Both the position numbers and the translations under genes were made by a program. Shown here in pieces: positions 17,052-25,972 of a stretch of DNA of 64,000 bases; within the stretch, counting starts at the first letter, position 1, and each line of letters begins with the position of its first letter. The notes beneath the pieces are model-generated. The model did not search any database. It saw nothing but the letters and a program-made list of their open reading frames with translations, and was not told where the DNA came from. The stretch comes from Paenibacillus taichungensis (lineage in GTDB: Bacteria > Bacillota > Bacilli > Paenibacillales > Paenibacillaceae): assembly GCF_003287275.1 (NCBI RefSeq), contig NZ_QEVW01000002.1, positions 1 through 64,000 of the forward strand. The letters run 5' to 3'.

Positions 17052-18851
17052 TTAAGAAGCTGCAGGCAGTTTCAATTGTTGACCTGGATAAATCCAGTGT
17101 GGATTTTTGATCTTGTTCAGCTTTTGCAGAGCTTGCCAAGTGGTGCCGTATTGTTTGGAGATGGAATACAGGGAGTCTCCGGATTTTACAACATGCACTT
17201 TGGCTGGAGCTGGTTTGCTTGGCGTCGGTTTCGACGGTGTTTCTGGTTTTGGTGTCTCTGGTTTCGGTGTAGTTGGAGCTGGTGTTTCCGTTACTGGAGC
17301 TTCCGGTTCAACCGCAGGAGCTTTTGCTTCCTTGATCCGACCGTCGGTTTTAATATCTACAGCGCCCAGTTTTTGCATGTATTCGATCAACGCTTCATCC
17401 ATAGCACCGTACATGCCGGACGTTGTGTATTTCGCAAACATCGTGTACTCGTCACCGCCAACAGCAGTGAAATCATTCGTAGCCAATGTGTATGTTGCTT
17501 TTGGATCAAGGGCTTTATCTCCGATCATGACGGAGTGTACACGGCTACCTTTTTCAGCGGAAGAATCAATGCTGAAGGTCATGCCGGATACTTGTGGGAA
17601 TCCGCCACTTGGTTCTGGATAAGATCCTACACCGTTTTCAAGGGCTGCCAGTACATCGGAGCCTTTTACTTCAAGCGTTACAACCTGATTGCCAAAAGGA
17701 AGGACAGTAATGATATCACCTTTAGTTACGATACCTTTTTCAATGGAAGAACGAATACCGCCACCGTTTGTGAGTGCGATATCGGCTTTGCTGACGTCAC
17801 GGATGGCATCTGCCAGCAGATCACCCAGATTCGTTTCACCTGCGCGTACTTGTTCACGTTTGCCGTCCAGCAGAATCGCTGTATTGGCTACTTCTTCTTT
17901 CAAAATGGGTTCTTGTTCTTTTTGAATGGAGTTCACCAATGCGGCAACTTTCTCATTCGGCTTGATGTCTTTTGCTTCCGTTTCATCAATCAGTGTTGCT
18001 TGTTTTTTCGTTACTTTACCGCCATCAACCCACAGGTCGATCACGCCTACAAAGTTTGTATACTCACCGGCGCTTGCGATCAGTGTGCCGTTATCGGATA
18101 CAAGTCCATCTTGCAGAACTGTATGGCTATGACCGTCGATGAAAACATCAATGCCAGGCACTTCTTTTACAACTTTGAAGCTAGTATCGGTGCTGGACGC
18201 GTCTTGTCCAAGGTGTCCCAATACAACAACAACATCTACTTTGCTGCGAATTTCGTTCACGAGAACTTTGGCTTCCGCAGTTGGGTCTGTAATATCAAGA
18301 CCTTCCACATTTTTCGGATTTGTTTTGTACATCGTTTCCGGTGTAGTCAGCGCAATGATACCAATCTTCACGCCGTCTACTTCTTTAATGAGGTAAGGAT
18401 CGAAGAGACGAGTTCCGTCTTTCTTTTTCACATTGGCACTGAGCATAGGGAAGTTCATCATATCCGCAAGTTCGATGAGGCGCTCGGAACCGTAGTTGAA
18501 TTCGTGGTTACCCGGTACAATCGCCTGATAACCGATTTCGTTCATGACTTTGACAATGCTCTCACCGTTAACGAGTGTAGCAAAGGTTGTACCATGCACT
18601 GCATCTCCGGCATCCAGCAGAAGGGTATTTGGGTTTTCGCTACGGTATTTGTCCGCAATTCCAGCAACTTTGGCGAAACCCATCGCAGGTGAGGACTCAA
18701 CTGCGCGTGCGTGCGTGTCATTCGTATGTAGAATAGTAATGTGCTTACCAGTGCCTGGATTGGTATCCGTTGCAGCAGCGGCAATGCCTACACTGCCGAA
18801 CAGCAAACAGAGTGTTAGCACAAGTGAAACATAAGTCTTCCAGATTTTCAT
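17052..18851 (-). CDS. Exported 5'-nucleotidase / 2',3'-cyclic phosphodiesterase with LysM anchor
   Basis: A 599-residue surface enzyme hydrolysing nucleotides or UDP-sugars. Residues 1-27 are a signal peptide ([17 protein letters not shown]). The calcineurin-like metallophosphatase domain starts with [12 protein letters not shown], then [11 protein letters not shown] and [10 protein letters not shown] (metal ligands); the 5'-nucleotidase C-terminal domain contains [27 protein letters not shown] Pro-rich linker ([15 protein letters not shown]) leads to a LysM domain [19 protein letters not shown] at the C-terminus, which would bind peptidoglycan. RBS GGGGAGG 11 nt before ATG. A standalone gene, probably for phosphate or nucleoside scavenging outside the cell. 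Confidence 0.92.
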   Translation of the reverse strand: MKIWKTYVSLVLTLCLLFGSVGIAAAATDTNPGTGKHITILHTNDTHARAVESSPAMGFAKVAGIADKYRSENPNTLLLDAGDAVHGTTFATLVNGESIVKVMNEIGYQAIVPGNHEFNYGSERLIELADMMNFPMLSANVKKKDGTRLFDPYLIKEVDGVKIGIIALTTPETMYKTNPKNVEGLDITDPTAEAKVLVNEIRSKVDVVVVLGHLGQDASSTDTSFKVVKEVPGIDVFIDGHSHTVLQDGLVSDNGTLIASAGEYTNFVGVIDLWVDGGKVTKKQATLIDETEAKDIKPNEKVAALVNSIQKEQEPILKEEVANTAILLDGKREQVRAGETNLGDLLADAIRDVSKADIALTNGGGIRSSIEKGIVTKGDIITVLPFGNQVVTLEVKGSDVLAALENGVGSYPEPSGGFPQVSGMTFSIDSSAEKGSRVHSVMIGDKALDPKATYTLATNDFTAVGGDEYTMFAKYTTSGMYGAMDEALIEYMQKLGAVDIKTDGRIKEAKAPAVEPEAPVTETPAPTTPKPETPKPETPSKPTPSKPAPAKVHVVKSGDSLYSISKQYGTTWQALQKLNKIKNPHWIYPGQQLKLPAAS

Positions 18852-19042
18852 ATGAATCAGTAACCTCCCCGAAATAATAATCTACGTGAGCGTTTGCACA
18901 ACTCATGTTGTATTTTACCAGACTATTATTAGGAAATCTCGTGATTCACGTAAAAATAGGTAACCTGAATGTGACATCTAATTTTCATAGTGGAAGATTA
19001 AGAGAGAACTTCACTTGTAAGGAACGTATGTTCTTAAAATGG

Positions 19043-19450
19043 CTAAAAAAAATGCCGCACTTCACGTGGCAGTCCAGTACGCAAACAAAATTTCTCCAGT
19101 GATTCATCCGGCTCTGGCATGACCCCTGAAGTTAGGAGCTGTATGGCAAAGCGATTGGCCTGTCTTTCCAGCTTGCCTGGGGCAAAATAGGAGTGTTCCT
19201 CCAGAAAGAAACGGTTGATACCTTTGTGCAATCGGTCATGTCCAAGTTCATGGGCACACACGAAACGCTGCCATTCCGGCGGTAAATCATTGTGAATGAC
19301 GATAAATCTGCGACGGAGCTTTCGGAAATACAGTCCTTTGGTAGACTTGCCCAGATTGGTGAACCGGATCTGTATTCCAATGGCTCTGGCAATGCTGAAA
19401 GGGCAGTTTGTCCGGTGTTTTCGAATCAGCTTTGTTACAATGTCATCCAT
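19043..19450 (-). CDS. ImmA/IrrE family metallo-endopeptidase
   Basis: A 135-residue zinc protease with HEXXH motif CAHELGHDRLHKG (about residues 66-78) and downstream EERQANRFAIQLL helix supplying the third ligand (E of KLERQANRFA). Members cleave the XRE-type repressor coded next to them to induce a mobile element (ImmA/ImmR of ICEBs1, XkdA of PBSX). It is 42 nt downstream of the XRE gene on the same strand, so the pair forms the classical anti-repressor module. The C-terminal LPREVRHFF is short. Confidence 0.88.
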   Translation of the reverse strand: MDDIVTKLIRKHRTNCPFSIARAIGIQIRFTNLGKSTKGLYFRKLRRRFIVIHNDLPPEWQRFVCAHELGHDRLHKGINRFFLEEHSYFAPGKLERQANRFAIQLLTSGVMPEPDESLEKFCLRTGLPREVRHFF

Positions 19451-19492
19451 ATCATCTCACCTGCTGCTTTAGTTTGTTCAGCTTGAAATGCT

Positions 19493-19936
19493 TCATGGGC
19501 GCTCGTCCGGATCGTTCGTTTTTTTGCGCTTGTTCATCTGTTTGGCTTCCCAGAACAGACCTGTCAGGACATCCTTGATTCGTTTCTTGTCCTCATCATC
19601 CAGCGGGATGCCGTCAAACATCAGATCATCCTCGTCCTCCAGCATCTTCTTAAAGTCTCGACGGTCCTTGTAAGTTGCCCATTCTGGAGCGTCATGGAGC
19701 TGACTTGCTGTATTTCCGTTTTCAAGATATCCGGCCTGTTTCATCATATCCGCGTAGGGAATCGAGAGTGCGTCCGAGATTTTGCGGATGGTAGCAGGCT
19801 TGGGAACTCCGCGAACCCCATTCTCAATGCGTGAAATTTGCGAGTTGCTGATTCCTGCTGCTTCGGCGAGCTGATTAATGCTGTATCCCTGTTGCTCGCG
19901 CAGTTGTTTCAGATAAGGACCAAAAGCGTGCTCCAC
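19493..19936 (-). CDS. XRE-family phage-type repressor
   Basis: A 147-residue repressor. The helix-turn-helix covers residues 8-62 (LKQLREQQGYSINQLAEAAGISNSQISRIENG), with the Xre-type VPKPATIRKISDALSIPY continuation. The C-terminal half is acidic and charged (KKMLEDEDDLMFDGIPLDDEDKKR), where repressors of this type are cut by their ImmA partner. It starts with GTG, 11 nt after AGGAG; a TATAAT -10 lies at 19974-19979 (minus). It is divergent from the ArpU activator across an 1 kb control region. Probably represses the tail locus at 31-45 kb (inference). Confidence 0.85.
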   Translation of the reverse strand: MEHAFGPYLKQLREQQGYSINQLAEAAGISNSQISRIENGVRGVPKPATIRKISDALSIPYADMMKQAGYLENGNTASQLHDAPEWATYKDRRDFKKMLEDEDDLMFDGIPLDDEDKKRIKDVLTGLFWEAKQMNKRKKTNDPDERP

Positions 19937-20020
19937 AATTCATGCCACTCCTTTGATTCGTACAAGTGCTTGAATTATAAAGAAGATAGTTGGATGGGGG
20001 AGGTAGATGTGCGTTCTATG

Positions 20021-20127
20021 CCCGTTCCGGATTCGGATCGTTCTTTTGATCGCTGTTATTCCCGGATTTCCTATTTCATTTTCTAAAGGGAGAAATCCGG
20101 GGATAAAGGCGAACGCTTCGCTTCTTC
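20021..20127 (-). repeat. Conserved leader-type repeat, copy A
   Basis: Minus-strand match to the four-copy family: starts GAAGCGAAGCGTTCGCC, then TTTATCCCCGGATTTCTCCC, a hairpin loop, AATCCGGGAATAACAGCG and ends CGATCCGAATCCGGAACGG. Same orientation as the XRE repressor gene, 85 nt upstream of its start. GGATTTC and GAAATCC arms can pair. Confidence 0.7.
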
Positions 20128-20796
20128 AGAATCGATTCCGTCTCCTTCACTACGTATGCACGTGAACATACATCTAGCCCATCGTCCAAAACGGAGTAGC
20201 TTCTTTATAAAAATCAAATGACTTATACGAGGATCTTTAATTATCTGTACTATATCGTATATATACCATTAGGTAAAGGGATATGAAACAATTATGCCAA
20301 AAGGTAAAGAAAATGAGAGCGCGGGTTTTATTTTATAGTTAAAACGACCCAAAATGAAGGTTTACGCCGATCCCCAGAAAGTGGTATCCTCAAATAGAAA
20401 TACGAACAAAATACGAACAAAATGTAAAGTTGAGACAAGTTGGATGAGTGAGAAATGAATTATTTCTGCTTCATAGCTGACTTAAATTGATTCCAAAAGG
20501 CAACAGAAAAAACTTGAAAAATGCCGTTACTATTTCAGAGAACTGGATAACTCTAATAAAAGGAGTAGTTTGTATTAATCCAAAAAGCGGTTCAAATCAG
20601 CAATAGGTAGATCGAAAAGCTTCTATTCGTCTATTTATTGTACCCGTAAGCGACTGGAACCGAATAATACAAAATACTAAAGATGAGATGTATGCAAGTT
20701 TAACTTTTATAGAATGAACTTTAAGTTACGCAAACGAAGAGGACAGAAAAAAGCTGGAGACGCGAAGCTAAAAGCTTTCTGAAAGAAAGCTACTTC
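20128..20796. other. Non-coding control region between divergent regulators
   Basis: About 670 AT-rich nt with no open frame of note. It contains an exact 11-nt tandem repeat AAATACGAACA at 20398-20408 and 20409-20419, candidate operator for the XRE repressor. The rest shows no pattern I can name. Confidence 0.45.
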
Positions 20797-20896
20797 GGAA
20801 GCATATGCTTCGCATTTATCATCGGATTTTTACATTAGAAAATATAATCAAAAAAATCTGGGGATAACAGCGATCGTAAGATTTTTCTGTCATCGG
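20797..20896 (+). repeat. Conserved leader-type repeat, copy B
   Basis: Plus-strand copy, the most diverged: GCATATGCTTCGCATTTATC then ATCGGATTTT, a spacer, AAATCTGGGGATAACAGC and GATCGTAAGATTTTTCTG. It ends 64 nt before the ArpU start in the same orientation. Confidence 0.65.
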
Positions 20897-20959
20897 AGTA
20901 GAATATGCGAAGCTAATAGACTTTCATTCTATAACTAATGTTAAAGGAGGAGAATGAAT

Positions 20960-21442
20960 ATGGAACTGATGCTGCCCGAATTGGACCGACGCAAAACGCA
21001 GACTGCTGTTGAAGCCGCGCTGGAAAAATACCGGATTTATAAAACGATTGCTTTTGAAGAACGAGAGGTAATGGTGACGGCGAGTTACGCCGAGCGTTTC
21101 CATGGTGCAACGAATGTGACCGGGGATTCCACGGCCAGAACGGCAATCTATAATGTGGATGTACAGCGCGCACGTCAGGCGTACTGCGATACGATTGATT
21201 TTGTGGTATCTCGACTGAGTGAGAAGGAACGTGTACTTGTGAGAGAACGTTATCTGAAGGATGACGATGTATTTGACTATAAAGTGTATAACCATGTGTT
21301 TGACCCTCCTGTCAGCAAGGATACGTATACGAAGATTCGGACACGTGCTTTCTATAAAATGGCGCTGGCTCTGTCGGATCGGGGCCTGATTAATATGGAG
21401 CCTTTATCTGCATCACGCAAAGAGCGAAAGAAGTTGGGCTAA
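20960..21442 (+). CDS. ArpU-family phage transcriptional regulator
   Basis: A 160-residue protein similar to ArpU/RinA-like late regulators of Gram-positive phages. The helical N-terminus (LDRRKTQTAVEAALEKYRIYKTIAFEE) and the sigma-70-region-4-like C-terminal part (RLSEKERVLVRERYLKDDDVFDYKVYNHVFDPPVSKDTYTKIRTRAFYKMALAL) are typical. AAAGGAGG ends 9 nt before ATG 20960; a second ATG at 20954 is only 3 nt from it. It is divergent from the XRE-ImmA pair and about 10 kb upstream of the tail operon, which it may activate (inference). Confidence 0.8.
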   Translation: MELMLPELDRRKTQTAVEAALEKYRIYKTIAFEEREVMVTASYAERFHGATNVTGDSTARTAIYNVDVQRARQAYCDTIDFVVSRLSEKERVLVRERYLKDDDVFDYKVYNHVFDPPVSKDTYTKIRTRAFYKMALALSDRGLINMEPLSASRKERKKLG

Positions 21443-21537
21443 AGGGGAAGCAAGAAGTTCATCCTTTTATATCCTTCGCTGATTGTATACAATAATTGAA
21501 AACAACACTAAGGATCAGTCAAAGGAGAGGAATCCGC

Positions 21538-23208
21538 ATGACGGAACAAGCCGGAATGCAGGAGATGTACACACTGAAGACGATCGCGGAAACGCTCAAC
21601 ACATCCAACGACCTGAATCTGATGCTGGATACGGTACTCGGAAAGTTGTTGGAACTGACGGGATTGACTACGGGCTGGGTGTTCCTGATCGATGCTCAGG
21701 GAGATTACTCCTGTGTTGCTGATTACAGTCTGCCTCCTGCTCTGCTGCATCATGACAAGGAGCCGATGCGCTGTGGGTCTTGCTGGTGCGTGAATCGCTT
21801 CCGAGACGGGAGATTGGATAATGCCGTCAATATTATTAATTGCAAACGTCTGGAGGATGCCGTCGATCATCAATGGGGAGATACCCATGACATCACCCAT
21901 CATGCAACGGTTCCGCTTCGCTCGGGGGAGAAGATGCTGGGTCTTCTGAATGTTGCTGCTCCAGGAAAAGAGCATTTCAGTGATAGTGAGCTGGCGCTTT
22001 TGCAGGCTGTAGCTTATCAGATAGGTAGTGCAATGGAGCGGATGCGATTATATAGCGCAGAGCAAAGGCGAGCGGATCTGTATGTCAGACTGGGGGAGTT
22101 CAGCCGATCGCTGGGCGTGACGGTCAATGATTGCAACAGTGGGGACGATATGGCCAAGACGGTTGTAAAGCTGCTCGGACTACATTACGACTGGCCTTTT
22201 GCTGCACTGTTATCCCAGAAGAACGGAAGCTTTATGGTACAGGCGGCTCATGCTCATGGCAAGTCCGAAATGATATCAACATCTGGACTCTCTCCAGAGG
22301 TGGAGAATCGCATGTATCGTGTAATCGATTCTCATCGGGCTATGGTATTGTCGACAACGGATATTCAAGATGTTTCTGCCATTTGCAATAATCAGTTCCC
22401 TATGTCCGTTTTGGCTTCGGGCTTGGCTGCCCCCATCCCATTAAGTTCTCCTGGCGAAACGGCAGTACTGGTGGTTGGATTGGGCTCGGCCAATGATTTC
22501 CTTCAGGCAGATCGTGAAGTTTTCGATGCACTCGCTGAACATATTACAGCCTCGTGGGAGAGTCTGAGACTGGTATACAAACGCCGGGAATTAACCCGAC
22601 TGGAGGAACGAAACCGACTGGCTCGAGATTTGCATGATTCGGTGAACCAAATTTTGTTCTCCCTGTCCCTGACAGCCAAAGGGGCGGAGAGCATGTTAGC
22701 CGGATCACCACAGCTGCATCCCGCTGCGGAAGCGATGAAGGATATACGTTCCTTGTCACAGGAAGCATTGAAGGAAATGCGTGCCTTGATAATGCAGCTT
22801 CGTCCGGCCGGTTTGGAGTCCGGTCTGCTCAGTGCATTGCAGGAATATGGTACAGGACAGGGATTGCAGGTTGTTGTACATCGGACGGGGATGCGCTCCT
22901 TGCCTCAAAGTATTGAGGAAGGCTTATGGCGTATTGGACAGGAAGCGCTCAATAATGTACGTAAACATGCGGGAGTCCCTTCCGCTGAGATATCCCTCCA
23001 GTTAAGCGATCAGGAAGCGGCATTAATCGTTACGGATCGCGGAAAAGGGGGAGCCAAAAGGCGTGAGACTTTGCCTTCCAATTCACTGGGTCTGTCCATC
23101 ATGAGGGAACGGGCCCAATCGTTGGGCGGCAGACTTGAACTTGTGAGTTCATCCCGTAAGGGAACATCGGTAACGGTCGTCATTCCACTTCCGTCCGAAT
23201 CTGTATAA
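21538..23208 (+). CDS. GAF-domain sensor histidine kinase (NarL partner type)
   Basis: A 556-residue cytosolic kinase without membrane helices. Two GAF-like domains come first (about residues 10-165 with CVADYSLPPALLHHDKEPMRCGSCWCVNRF, and 185-340). The dimerisation/phosphoacceptor domain HisKA_3 holds ERNRLARDLHDSVNQILFSLSL with the phosphorylated His in RDLHDS. The HATPase has the N-box GQEALNNVRKHAG and G-box VTDRGKGG. ATG at 21538 follows AAAGGAGAGG by 7 nt. Cys pairs in the first GAF (CGSCWC) might bind a cofactor or sense redox (inference). It forms an operon with the regulator 18 nt downstream. Confidence 0.9.
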   Translation: MTEQAGMQEMYTLKTIAETLNTSNDLNLMLDTVLGKLLELTGLTTGWVFLIDAQGDYSCVADYSLPPALLHHDKEPMRCGSCWCVNRFRDGRLDNAVNIINCKRLEDAVDHQWGDTHDITHHATVPLRSGEKMLGLLNVAAPGKEHFSDSELALLQAVAYQIGSAMERMRLYSAEQRRADLYVRLGEFSRSLGVTVNDCNSGDDMAKTVVKLLGLHYDWPFAALLSQKNGSFMVQAAHAHGKSEMISTSGLSPEVENRMYRVIDSHRAMVLSTTDIQDVSAICNNQFPMSVLASGLAAPIPLSSPGETAVLVVGLGSANDFLQADREVFDALAEHITASWESLRLVYKRRELTRLEERNRLARDLHDSVNQILFSLSLTAKGAESMLAGSPQLHPAAEAMKDIRSLSQEALKEMRALIMQLRPAGLESGLLSALQEYGTGQGLQVVVHRTGMRSLPQSIEEGLWRIGQEALNNVRKHAGVPSAEISLQLSDQEAALIVTDRGKGGAKRRETLPSNSLGLSIMRERAQSLGGRLELVSSSRKGTSVTVVIPLPSESV

Positions 23209-23226
23209 AATCAGGGGGAAGAAGAC

Positions 23227-23949
23227 ATGCCGATTACGATTTTACTCGCTGATGACCATGCAATGGTGAGGCGCGGGTTGCACGTTTTTTTGTCCACACA
23301 ACCAGATATGGACGTCGTCGGAGAAGCGTCGAACGGACAGGAAGCACTTGAACAAGCAGAACAATTGCATCCGGATGTGGTATTAATGGATCTGCATATG
23401 CCCGTGCTTGACGGGATTGAGACGGCGAGGAGGCTTCGTTCGATCTTGCCTGGAATCCGTATTATCGTACTTACGTCCTTTTCCGATCAGGATCATGTCG
23501 TACCAGCCGTACGCGCAGGAGTGAAAGGGTATCTGCTGAAAGATATTGAGCCAGAGGATCTTGCCGCTGCCATTCGTAATGTGCATGCAGGTCAGGTAGA
23601 ACTTCATCCAGCGGCAGCAGGACAATTAATGCATGTGATGGCTTCGTCTGAACTGTCGATGAATGAAGCGCATGGGCGTGCCAATCCACATACGTCTACT
23701 CGGCTTCCAGAGCAAGAGCGGGTTGGGCTGGGAAAGGAAACTTCTCATGGACCGGACATGCTCACCCGTCGGGAACGAGAGGTTCTGGGGCTGATCGCAC
23801 AAGGATTGAGTAATAAGGAGATCGCCATCAAACTAATCATTACCGAGAAAACGGTGAAAACCCATGTCAGTCATCTGTTGGACAAATTGGGACTGGCAGA
23901 CCGCACGCAAGCTGCGCTTCATGCCGTTAGAAATGGTTGGGTCGTCTGA
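23227..23949 (+). CDS. NarL/LuxR-type response regulator
   Basis: A 240-residue regulator: receiver domain at 1-120 with acidic pocket LADDH, phosphoacceptor Asp55 in VVLMDLHMP, Thr in LTSFSD and Lys in YLLKDI; then a LuxR-type HTH (about 175-238) with LTRREREVLGLIAQGLSNKEIAIKLIITEKTVKTHVSHLLDKLGL. The linker between them (about 140-170, SMNEAHGRANPHTSTRLP) is longer than usual. Partner of the GAF kinase; targets unknown. A terminator follows. Confidence 0.92.
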   Translation: MPITILLADDHAMVRRGLHVFLSTQPDMDVVGEASNGQEALEQAEQLHPDVVLMDLHMPVLDGIETARRLRSILPGIRIIVLTSFSDQDHVVPAVRAGVKGYLLKDIEPEDLAAAIRNVHAGQVELHPAAAGQLMHVMASSELSMNEAHGRANPHTSTRLPEQERVGLGKETSHGPDMLTRREREVLGLIAQGLSNKEIAIKLIITEKTVKTHVSHLLDKLGLADRTQAALHAVRNGWVV

Positions 23950-23984
23950 TCCATTCCGACATATTCTCAGACTAAAGTCGTAGA

Positions 23985-24011
23985 AACTCAACCCAAAGGT
24001 TGAGTTTTTTT
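23985..24011 (+). terminator. Terminator after two-component operon
   Basis: AACTCAACC-CAAA-GGTTGAGTT followed by TTTTT. Confidence 0.85.
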
Positions 24012-24131
24012 GTACTGCAAGTTAAGTCTATCTGCCGACGATTCCGAGGTGTAAGCAAGGTAAGATGAAAGTAGAGAAAGTTGAATCGAAGAGATGGAAT
24101 GTTTTTATAAAATCGAAGGAGAGTGACATAG

Positions 24132-24707
24132 ATGAATATTATCATTTTGGCAGGCAGTAATCGGAAAAATGCAACCAGTACACGTTTGGGGGAATATGCC
24201 GCGGAGGTAATCAGCGGTCAGGGGCATGAAGCCAACTTGTTCGATTTATATCAGACACCTCTCCCATTCTATGCACCGGATGAAAAACAGAATGAAGATC
24301 AGAATCTGTCAGATCTGAACACACGGATGCTCGCCGCAGATGCCATTATTCTGTCAACGCCAGAGTATCACGGCAGCATCAGCGGTTTACTCAAAAACGC
24401 ATTGGATCACCTGAGCCAGGCTCATTTCAGTGGAAAACCGGTATTGTCCATCAGCTCAGCAGGAGGTGCGGTGGGCGTAAGTTCACTTTTGCAGCTGCAG
24501 GCAATTATTCGCAATCTGCACGGGATTAACGCACAGGAGTGGATTTCCATTGGTGGTGCACAGCGCAGAAGATTTGAAGCAACGTATGACGGATACGAAG
24601 AATTTGAAGGCAGTCAGGACATTGAGGATCGGATCAAACGTGTGATTGGTTCATTTTTGTACCTTGCCGAGACGTTAACTGCAGTACGGAAGTCGTCCGA
24701 GAGTTAA
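24132..24707 (+). CDS. NADPH-dependent FMN reductase family protein
   Basis: A 191-residue flavodoxin-like reductase. The phosphate-binding loop is IILAGSNRKNATSTRL near residue 3-18, and the flavin-contacting loop is STPEYHGSISGLLKNALDHL (residues 75-95), the NADPH_red/ChrR/ArsH-type signature. It would reduce FMN, quinones or azo compounds with NAD(P)H. RBS GAAGGAGAG 8 nt before ATG. It leads a three-gene set with two VOC proteins (18 nt gap, then a 4-nt overlap). Confidence 0.88.
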   Translation: MNIIILAGSNRKNATSTRLGEYAAEVISGQGHEANLFDLYQTPLPFYAPDEKQNEDQNLSDLNTRMLAADAIILSTPEYHGSISGLLKNALDHLSQAHFSGKPVLSISSAGGAVGVSSLLQLQAIIRNLHGINAQEWISIGGAQRRRFEATYDGYEEFEGSQDIEDRIKRVIGSFLYLAETLTAVRKSSES

Positions 24708-24725
24708 GAGAAAGAGGTTTTCATC

Positions 24726-25196
24726 ATGATTAAAGGCATATTTGAGACTCATCTGAACGTAACGGATCTGGAGAGATCCCATCATTTTTATGAACAGATC
24801 GTTGGATTGCAGCACGCTTATGGGCAGAAGGAACGTGGGAACTCCTTTTATTGGATTGGCGATGAAGGCAATGCGATGCTTGGACTTTGGCAAAAGGACC
24901 CTTCCGAGGTGCAGCGACAGCATTTTGCTTTTCAAGTATCGTTGGAGGATATGAAGCAAGCTGTCACTTATTTGGAGGATAAAGGGATCAAGACGCATAA
25001 CTTTTTGGATGATGATATTGGTGATTTGTATGTATTTGGGTGGATGCCGGCTGTGTCCGTGTATTTTACCGATCCGGATGGTCATTCCCTGGAATTTATT
25101 TCGATGCTACCGGATGAAGCGAAGCCGGAACTTGGCATGGTGCCATGGAGTGAGTGGGAGAAGATGCACGGTCGGGTGAAGGAGGACACAGCATGA
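24726..25196 (+). CDS. VOC family protein (glyoxalase/dioxygenase fold)
   Basis: A 156-residue vicinal-oxygen-chelate protein with two beta-alpha-beta-beta-beta modules: FETHLNVTDLERSHHFYEQIVGL and VSVYFTDPDGHSLEFISML. His8 of ETHLNV and the Glu of SLEFI are in metal-ligand positions, and RQHFAFQV provides another His. Substrate unknown. The sequence is not close enough to FosB to call antibiotic resistance. Stop overlaps the next start (ATGA), so the two VOC genes are translationally coupled. Confidence 0.82.
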   Translation: MIKGIFETHLNVTDLERSHHFYEQIVGLQHAYGQKERGNSFYWIGDEGNAMLGLWQKDPSEVQRQHFAFQVSLEDMKQAVTYLEDKGIKTHNFLDDDIGDLYVFGWMPAVSVYFTDPDGHSLEFISMLPDEAKPELGMVPWSEWEKMHGRVKEDTA

Positions 25197-25828
25197 TTTT
25201 TGAAGAAGTCAAATTATATACAGCGCAATTGGAAGACATCAAGTACTTTTATATCAACACTCTGGGGTTGAACATGGCTGAAGAGTCCGAGCATTCCTTC
25301 ACGCTACAGATTGGATTGACGAAGATGATATTCATGCGAAGTGAAGCAGACCAGAATCCGTTTTACCACTTCGCCTGGATGATTCCAGCGAATCGTTTTC
25401 AGGAGGCCAAAGCATGGGCAGCGGCACGTGTCCGTCTAAGTAGGCATGAAGGTGAGGATGAGACTTATTCAACCAGTTGGAACTCGAATTCGCTCTATTT
25501 CGAAGATCCTGTCGGTAACATTCTGGAGCTGATTGCTCATCATACCGTTCTTAACGAGAGTGACCGCGCCTTTTCCGAGAAAGATCTGCTGCAGGTGTGT
25601 GAGGTGGGACTTGTCACGGAAGATGTGCTTTCTGCGGTAGATGAACTTGAGCAGATGGGATTGAAACGATGGAGAGCGATTAGCGATACCTTTGCCCCTG
25701 TTGGGGATGTAAATGGTCTGTTTATTGTGGTGAAGAAGGAGCGAACCTGGTTCTTTTCGGAGCAAAAAGCAAACATATATCCGCTGGAAGTGTTCATTCG
25801 TGAAGTCGGGAGACTTCGAATCGGCTAA
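25193..25828 (+). CDS. VOC family protein, extended
   Basis: A 211-residue protein; residues 1-125 have one VOC unit pair (EEVKLYTAQLEDIKYFYINTLGL and SNSLYFEDPVGNILELIAHH, with Glu ligand in LELIA). The C-terminal 85 residues (VCEVGLVTEDVLSAVDELEQMGLKRW…) look like a half module. The start overlaps the previous stop as ATGA; the open frame extends 13 codons up but inside the previous gene. Function not identifiable. Confidence 0.75.
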   Translation: MIFEEVKLYTAQLEDIKYFYINTLGLNMAEESEHSFTLQIGLTKMIFMRSEADQNPFYHFAWMIPANRFQEAKAWAAARVRLSRHEGEDETYSTSWNSNSLYFEDPVGNILELIAHHTVLNESDRAFSEKDLLQVCEVGLVTEDVLSAVDELEQMGLKRWRAISDTFAPVGDVNGLFIVVKKERTWFFSEQKANIYPLEVFIREVGRLRIG

Positions 25829-25972
25829 AATACGCGGAACAGCAGGCAAAACGGTCATATGTACACCATTTGAATCATCTTATAGAAGTAAACGCTTTAT
25901 AAGGAGTGTTTTGCTAAAAAACTGTTGCTGGTCGTGTGTATATCAGGATTCGCATCGATGAAGGGTGGTGGC

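Noticed and set aside
16974..18692. 572-codon plus-strand frame
   Set aside because: Exact antisense shadow of the 5'-nucleotidase gene; sequence full of Phe/Cys runs from the reverse of coding DNA.
24726..25196. Fosfomycin resistance protein FosB
   Set aside because: Only the general VOC fold is shared; FosB-specific motifs are not evident.
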